Shown here: one piece after another, positions 60,561 to 64,000 of the stretch
Numbering within the stretch: position 1 is the first letter of the stretch
How the letters are laid out: each line of letters starts with the position of its first letter
From: Bacteroidales bacterium
Lineage (GTDB): Bacteria; Bacteroidota; Bacteroidia; Bacteroidales; Muribaculaceae
Length of the DNA: 64,000 nucleotides
Direction: 5' to 3'
NCBI GenBank assembly: GCA_019416425.1
Contig: DXXK01000034.1
Span: forward strand, 1 to 64,000
Notes under the pieces: generated by a model
What the model was told of the DNA's origin: nothing
The model's database searches: none
What the model saw: the letters and a program-made list of their open reading frames with translations, nothing else
Position numbers and translations under genes: made by a program

Positions 60561-60593
60561 CAAAATTACAAAAAAATCCCCATGTTTCGGGGA
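60561..60593 (-). terminator. Short hairpin and T run after the CvpA-like gene, with -7-like element for leuS
   Basis: On the minus strand TCCCC and GGGGA (60593-60589 and 60581-60577) form a short stem followed by seven T residues. The stem is only five base pairs. Immediately beyond it TAATTTTG (60568-60561) resembles a -7 element, with no matching TTTG at the right distance. Confidence 0.5.
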
Positions 60594-60630
60594 CTAATGT
60601 CAATAAAAGTTCAAATGCCAATGATTTTAT

Positions 60631-61185
60631 TTATATGGAAATGCGTCTTGCATCGTCAAGCTGGAGCCGGTGCGCAAGTTCTTCCGGAGATTGCGAGCCT
60701 ATCACCAAAGGAGCCACCATCAAAACCTCGCTCAGGATATTGGCATCGGAATGCGTCATCGACGCTGACAGCTCTGAACGTGGCTTAAGGCAGATCAGGA
60801 AATTGAAAGCCAATGACATGAATGTCGTATAGATCAACAGTGCCACCAACGCTCCTGCCATTGAGTCCACCACCGATGACTCTCGGTGTCTGAATATCCT
60901 GGCAAATATGCTTAGACAGAATGTGAAGATTAAGAACACCACCAGGAAAATGCTTCCGCATGCGATGGTGGAATAGATGAATTCCGTCTCAGGTCTGTTC
61001 AGCGCAATGGGGAATTCCCGCATGATCTCGGTCTGCAACGGGATTCTGAAAATATGCGCGCATACGGCTCCGAACAACAATCCGAACAACCGCGGGAGTT
61101 GGCGCCGGAATCCCTTCCGGAATCCAAGGACTATAGCCACGGCAATCAGCGAGATGGCAATCAGGGAGAGAAGCCAGCCGGACAT
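60631..61185 (-). CDS. CvpA-family membrane protein
   Basis: This 184-residue protein with four membrane helices (for example LLSLIAISLIAVAIVLGFRKGF at the N-terminus and GSIFLVVFLIFTFCLSIF in the middle) fits the CvpA/colicin V production family. The GFRKGFRRQL segment and the SVVDSMAGALVALLIY stretch are typical. Its start overlaps the ispF stop (TGATG). The family is linked to envelope stress and biofilm phenotypes in other bacteria; nothing specific can be said here. Confidence 0.8.
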   Translation of the reverse strand: MSGWLLSLIAISLIAVAIVLGFRKGFRRQLPRLFGLLFGAVCAHIFRIPLQTEIMREFPIALNRPETEFIYSTIACGSIFLVVFLIFTFCLSIFARIFRHRESSVVDSMAGALVALLIYTTFMSLAFNFLICLKPRSELSASMTHSDANILSEVLMVAPLVIGSQSPEELAHRLQLDDARRISI

Positions 61186-61658
61186 CAGTCTGAAATCAAG
61201 CAGACGGCCATTGCCGATATGCCCTCCTCACGACCTTCGAAGCCTAACTTCTCGGTCGTGGTGGCCTTTACGGACACCTGTTCAATCTCCACATCCATGG
61301 TCTGCGCCAATGACGCACGCATTTCCTGAATGTAAGGAGCCAGTTTAGGCTTCTGAGCCATTATAGTCACATCCACGTTGCCAACGTCGTATCCGTTGTC
61401 ACGAACCAGATCCATCACCTTGCGGAGCAATATGCGGGAGTCAATGCCCTTATAGGCAGGGTTGGAATCCGGGAAGTGTTTTCCAATATCGCCAAGAGCC
61501 AAAGCTCCGAGCAAGGCATCGCACAATGCATGAATCGCCACATCGGCATCGGAATGCCCAAGCAGACCTAACGAGTGCGGCACATTGACACCGCAAAGCC
61601 ACAGGTCACGTCCCTCGACCAGACGGTGAACATCATATCCCTGACCTATCCTGACCAT
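61185..61658 (-). CDS. ispF: 2-C-methyl-D-erythritol 2,4-cyclodiphosphate synthase
   Basis: This 157-residue enzyme converts CDP-methylerythritol phosphate to the cyclodiphosphate in the non-mevalonate isoprenoid pathway. Metal ligands Asp9 and His11 lie in GQGYDVHRL, and LLGHSDADVAIHALCDALLGA contributes the third histidine region (cited as LLGHSDADVA and IHALCDALLGA). The late MAQKPKLAPYI and VSVKATTTEKLG segments are also diagnostic. The trimeric enzyme is cytoplasmic. It is one base from the porV stop. Confidence 0.97.
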   Translation of the reverse strand: MVRIGQGYDVHRLVEGRDLWLCGVNVPHSLGLLGHSDADVAIHALCDALLGALALGDIGKHFPDSNPAYKGIDSRILLRKVMDLVRDNGYDVGNVDVTIMAQKPKLAPYIQEMRASLAQTMDVEIEQVSVKATTTEKLGFEGREEGISAMAVCLISD

Positions 61659-61659
61659 A

Positions 61660-62871
61660 TCACCTGCGTCGTTTGCCCATCAGGTCACGCAATCCATCCA
61701 TGTCGAAGGTCAGCGTGAAACGAAGGGTCTGGTCCAATGGAGAAGACTGTGCCGTTGCCAGCATGTAGGATGCGTCCAGTTGCACTACATTCAAGGAGAA
61801 GCCTGCGCCGAATGCGAAATAGCTTCGACCACCCTTGTTGGGATGCTCATAGTTGTAGCCCAGACGTCCGAAGAACTGCTGGTTATACACATATTCAGCG
61901 CCGAACGATACACCGATCTCCTGCAATTCCTCCTTGGCGCCGCCCGGAGCGTCGCTGAAGGATTTGAAGATACCGGTGATTGGCGACATGCTGTTCCACT
62001 TGTCCCAAGCCTCATTGTAGGCGTTGACATCGTTGTCGAACTGGTCCAGACGCGGCATGGTGGGAACCAGCAGTTTGTTCAGGTCAAGACCGAAAGCCAG
62101 CGTATGGTAGTCGGCCAACGGGAACATGAAGTTCGCGCCAAGACGCAGGTTTGTGGGGAGGAAGTAGTTGTTTGTGCCTCCATCGTAGCTCACCTTGGTA
62201 CCCACGTTCGAGATATTGAATCCCCACGAGAACTGGCACTCGTTGCGTCCAATCATAGGGAAAGTGGTATAGTATCCCGCCAGGTCTACCGAGAAAGCCG
62301 AGGCAGCATGGTTCTGCTCGCCGGTCTGAGTGTCCTGGAACGACAGGTCCGACAGTATGTAACGGAGCACAACTCCCATCGAGAATTTAGAAGATAGCTT
62401 TCGGCTGTACCCCACGTCAATAGCCATCTCATATGGATGAATGGTCTGTGCGTTGACATTCTTCGATCCTTCGGTGTAGCCTGTCGTCACCTCGCCAAGG
62501 CTGAAATAACGGAATGAAGCAGACAGGGCCTGGTTGTCGCCCGAGCCGAGCTTGTAGTATCCCGCCAGGTTCGCCAGGAAGATGTCGTTGACAATCTTGC
62601 GCAACCAAGGGGTGTAGCTCAACGACAAGCCACCCTGCGACCATCCGAAGGCGTACTTCGAGGGATTCCAGTATTGGGAGTTCATATCCGGGTCCGTTGC
62701 CACACCAAGGTTTCCCAGAGACGATCCGCGGGCATCCGGAGCGATACTCAACGTAGTCACACCGGTATTGACCGGGTTGAACATGTTGCTCTTGATGTCA
62801 TCCTCCGCCTGAGCAGTCAACGACAGGGCGGAGATTGCCAACAGGGTTGCATATATCTTTATATTATTCAT
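61660..62871 (-). CDS. porV: Type IX secretion outer-membrane protein PorV (LptO)
   Basis: This 403-residue PorV-family protein has a signal peptide (IYATLLAISALSLTAQA) and a FadL-like beta barrel. Conserved stretches include SIAPDARGSSLGNLGVATDPD and YWNPSKYAF near the N-terminus, and FFGRLGYNYEHPNKGGRSYFAFGAG (cited in part) near the C-terminus. PorV is the shuttle that delivers substrates to the PorU sortase complex and binds C-terminal signals. It lies 62 bases downstream of porU, the usual order. Confidence 0.95.
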   Translation of the reverse strand: MNNIKIYATLLAISALSLTAQAEDDIKSNMFNPVNTGVTTLSIAPDARGSSLGNLGVATDPDMNSQYWNPSKYAFGWSQGGLSLSYTPWLRKIVNDIFLANLAGYYKLGSGDNQALSASFRYFSLGEVTTGYTEGSKNVNAQTIHPYEMAIDVGYSRKLSSKFSMGVVLRYILSDLSFQDTQTGEQNHAASAFSVDLAGYYTTFPMIGRNECQFSWGFNISNVGTKVSYDGGTNNYFLPTNLRLGANFMFPLADYHTLAFGLDLNKLLVPTMPRLDQFDNDVNAYNEAWDKWNSMSPITGIFKSFSDAPGGAKEELQEIGVSFGAEYVYNQQFFGRLGYNYEHPNKGGRSYFAFGAGFSLNVVQLDASYMLATAQSSPLDQTLRFTLTFDMDGLRDLMGKRRR

Positions 62872-62932
62872 ATATCGTACTACAGTCTATACATTTATAA
62901 ACTTGAAAACGTGCTCAATATTGCGGTGCGGG

Positions 62933-64000
62933 TTAATCCATCACCGAGAAAGTAACCCACTGCGATCGGCATTTGCGTCCGTCATTGGCCTGAACGGCGG
63001 CACGGTATATACCTGCCTTCCGGCCGGAACAGTCCCATGTGACCAGTCCATCGACGTCAGTTTCCTCATACACACGTCGGCCGTCAGTGTCGAAAACCAC
63101 CAGGACAAGACCGCTTCTTCCTTTTGAATCTATGTTGAAATCCACTGAGTCTATGCCGTACGTCTTAGGCATCGTCAATTCAATATCGGCATTGTCATGC
63201 TCTATGGTAAAGTCATAAGTCTGCTCGCCCGTATTGTTGCCCATCAGATCCACGCTGCTGAATCTGGCTGTGTGCCTGCCGACGGTGTAGTCTCCTACGT
63301 AGATGCAGGCGGAATAACTGGCTACACCTCCGGAACCCACAGCACCGGAAGCCATCGATATCGGCTTGCCGTCAATATGCAGTATCGTACCGGCACCATT
63401 GCCTATGCCCGGCAATACCCCTACATTATCGGTCGTTGTCAATGTCAATATGTCGGTATCCGCATCAAAATCCGCGCTGACAGCAGGTGCGACAGAGTCA
63501 GTCTCGTCATCTCCGGGCTTCTCGGCCCGGTTTGCCTTGGCCATCGGTACGGCCTTGTATCCGGATGCTCCAAGGCGCTGCGAGGGGTCGTACGCACTGA
63601 TATAAAGATGCATATTGTTGGTCGAACCGGTAGTGGACAGGAATCTGTCGCATTCTTCCGTCATCGGAATCTTAGCCGAGAACTTGCCATTCTCCACCTT
63701 GACTGTAATGGATGTCACAAGCACGTCGCTTACGTTGATGGCATAATTCGGTTCTGAGGGTTGCGTGCGTCTTTGCGTAGGTTGGCAAAGTTTCAATACA
63801 GCTGTGCCGTTGAAGGCCTTGTCCCCGGCGTTCTTCGATACGACACCGTTGACCAGAATGACATCTCCCGCGCGGAAGGTTCTAAGGTTCCCGCTGAATT
63901 TAGAGCCAATGCCACGTAATGGCACAGGAATCACCAACGCTGGGTCGCCGATATATTCGTACACCAGCTTGTTGCTGCCGTTCACATTGTTATTGCTTTT
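62933..64000 (-). CDS. porU: Type IX secretion sortase PorU, C-terminal part (5' end beyond window)
   Basis: The frame stays open to the window edge (KSNNNVNGSNKL...), so the 5' end is outside. The visible 355 codons include the family-typical LVYEYIGDPALVIPVP and the following beta-sandwich region (FNGTAVLKLCQP). The final part is an Ig-like C-terminal domain ending SQWVTFSVMD. The GTG at 63985 is not a real start. PorU is the C25-type gingipain-like peptidase that removes C-terminal sorting signals of type IX cargo and attaches them to the cell surface; its catalytic Cys/His domain is in the missing part. Confidence 0.9.
   Translation of the reverse strand, partial: KSNNNVNGSNKLVYEYIGDPALVIPVPLRGIGSKFSGNLRTFRAGDVILVNGVVSKNAGDKAFNGTAVLKLCQPTQRRTQPSEPNYAINVSDVLVTSITVKVENGKFSAKIPMTEECDRFLSTTGSTNNMHLYISAYDPSQRLGASGYKAVPMAKANRAEKPGDDETDSVAPAVSADFDADTDILTLTTTDNVGVLPGIGNGAGTILHIDGKPISMASGAVGSGGVASYSACIYVGDYTVGRHTARFSSVDLMGNNTGEQTYDFTIEHDNADIELTMPKTYGIDSVDFNIDSKGRSGLVLVVFDTDGRRVYEETDVDGLVTWDCSGRKAGIYRAAVQANDGRKCRSQWVTFSVMD

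Overview
The window looks like a chromosomal segment of a gut-type Bacteroidales bacterium, plausibly Muribaculaceae or a relative. This is inferred from the C-terminal part of PorU next to PorV (type IX secretion), a DUF4492-CydA-CydB cytochrome bd operon, PepSY-like, GIN/DUF2807 and BACON-type proteins, and repeated Bacteroidetes promoters of the form TTTG-N19/20-TAnnTTTG. I see no rRNA, tRNA or CRISPR array.

Layout. 0-1.7 kb: a DUF4143 AAA ATPase and an SH3-domain protein. 1.7-2.3 kb: a noncoding stretch with a degenerate copy of the neighbouring gene's 3' end plus terminator, and a nested inverted-repeat element. 2.3-15.7 kb, minus strand (system A): one apparent operon from a consensus promoter at 15710-15680 to a terminator at 2360-2320. 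It encodes, in transcription order, a GrpE-like protein, a lid-less DnaK-like Hsp70, an Hsp70-vWA fusion, a J-like/zinc-ribbon/beta-sandwich protein, a zinc-ribbon GTPase, and a 1543-residue GAP1-like/membrane/GTPase protein. 15.8-23.5 kb, minus strand: a large secreted glycan-active enzyme, an M15 peptidase lipoprotein, a C-lobe-only pseudokinase with a YARHG domain, an Rpn-type nuclease and a Nudix hydrolase. 23.6-25.0 kb, plus strand: an aldose-1-epimerase-like protein and a PepSY-like lipoprotein.

25.2-46.7 kb, plus strand (system B): about 21 kb of same-strand, closely packed genes between a consensus promoter (25156-25186) and a strong terminator (46717-46748). It holds a 59-residue membrane peptide, a frameshifted vWA-like membrane protein, a 1123-residue Hsp70-fold protein with a large beta-rich N-terminus, a coiled-coil protein, a vWA lipoprotein, a small membrane protein, a tubulin/FtsZ-like GTPase, a second giant Hsp70/actin-fold protein, two coiled-coil proteins of similar design, a trypsin-like lipoprotein, two uncharacterised proteins, a zinc-ribbon PrsW-type protease, a zinc-ribbon/membrane/BACON/DnaJ-zinc-finger protein and a nitroreductase-like protein. 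Its first part is visibly more AT-rich than system A. This is my candidate for the undescribed system.

46.7-49.9 kb: DUF4492-cydA-cydB. 49.9-55.1 kb, minus strand: a TonB-dependent-receptor-like barrel, ECF sigma factor, membrane anti-sigma factor, a DUF4252-like protein and a GIN-domain protein, apparently one operon. 55.3-57.7 kb: an LTA-synthase-like sulfatase-fold protein and a hypothetical protein. 57.7-64 kb, minus strand: leuS, a CvpA-like protein, ispF, porV and the 3' part of porU.

Systems A and B share a parts list: two Hsp70-fold ATPases each, vWA domains, DnaJ-derived modules, a GTPase of a different fold (P-loop in A, tubulin in B), membrane anchoring and several zinc ribbons. 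I infer that both are membrane-associated, NTP-driven, chaperone-like assemblies. GAP1 and double-GTPase families have been predicted computationally to belong to biological-conflict systems, and FtsZ-like families related to the tubulin here have been proposed to act in membrane remodelling. What either cluster does in this organism cannot be read from the sequence.
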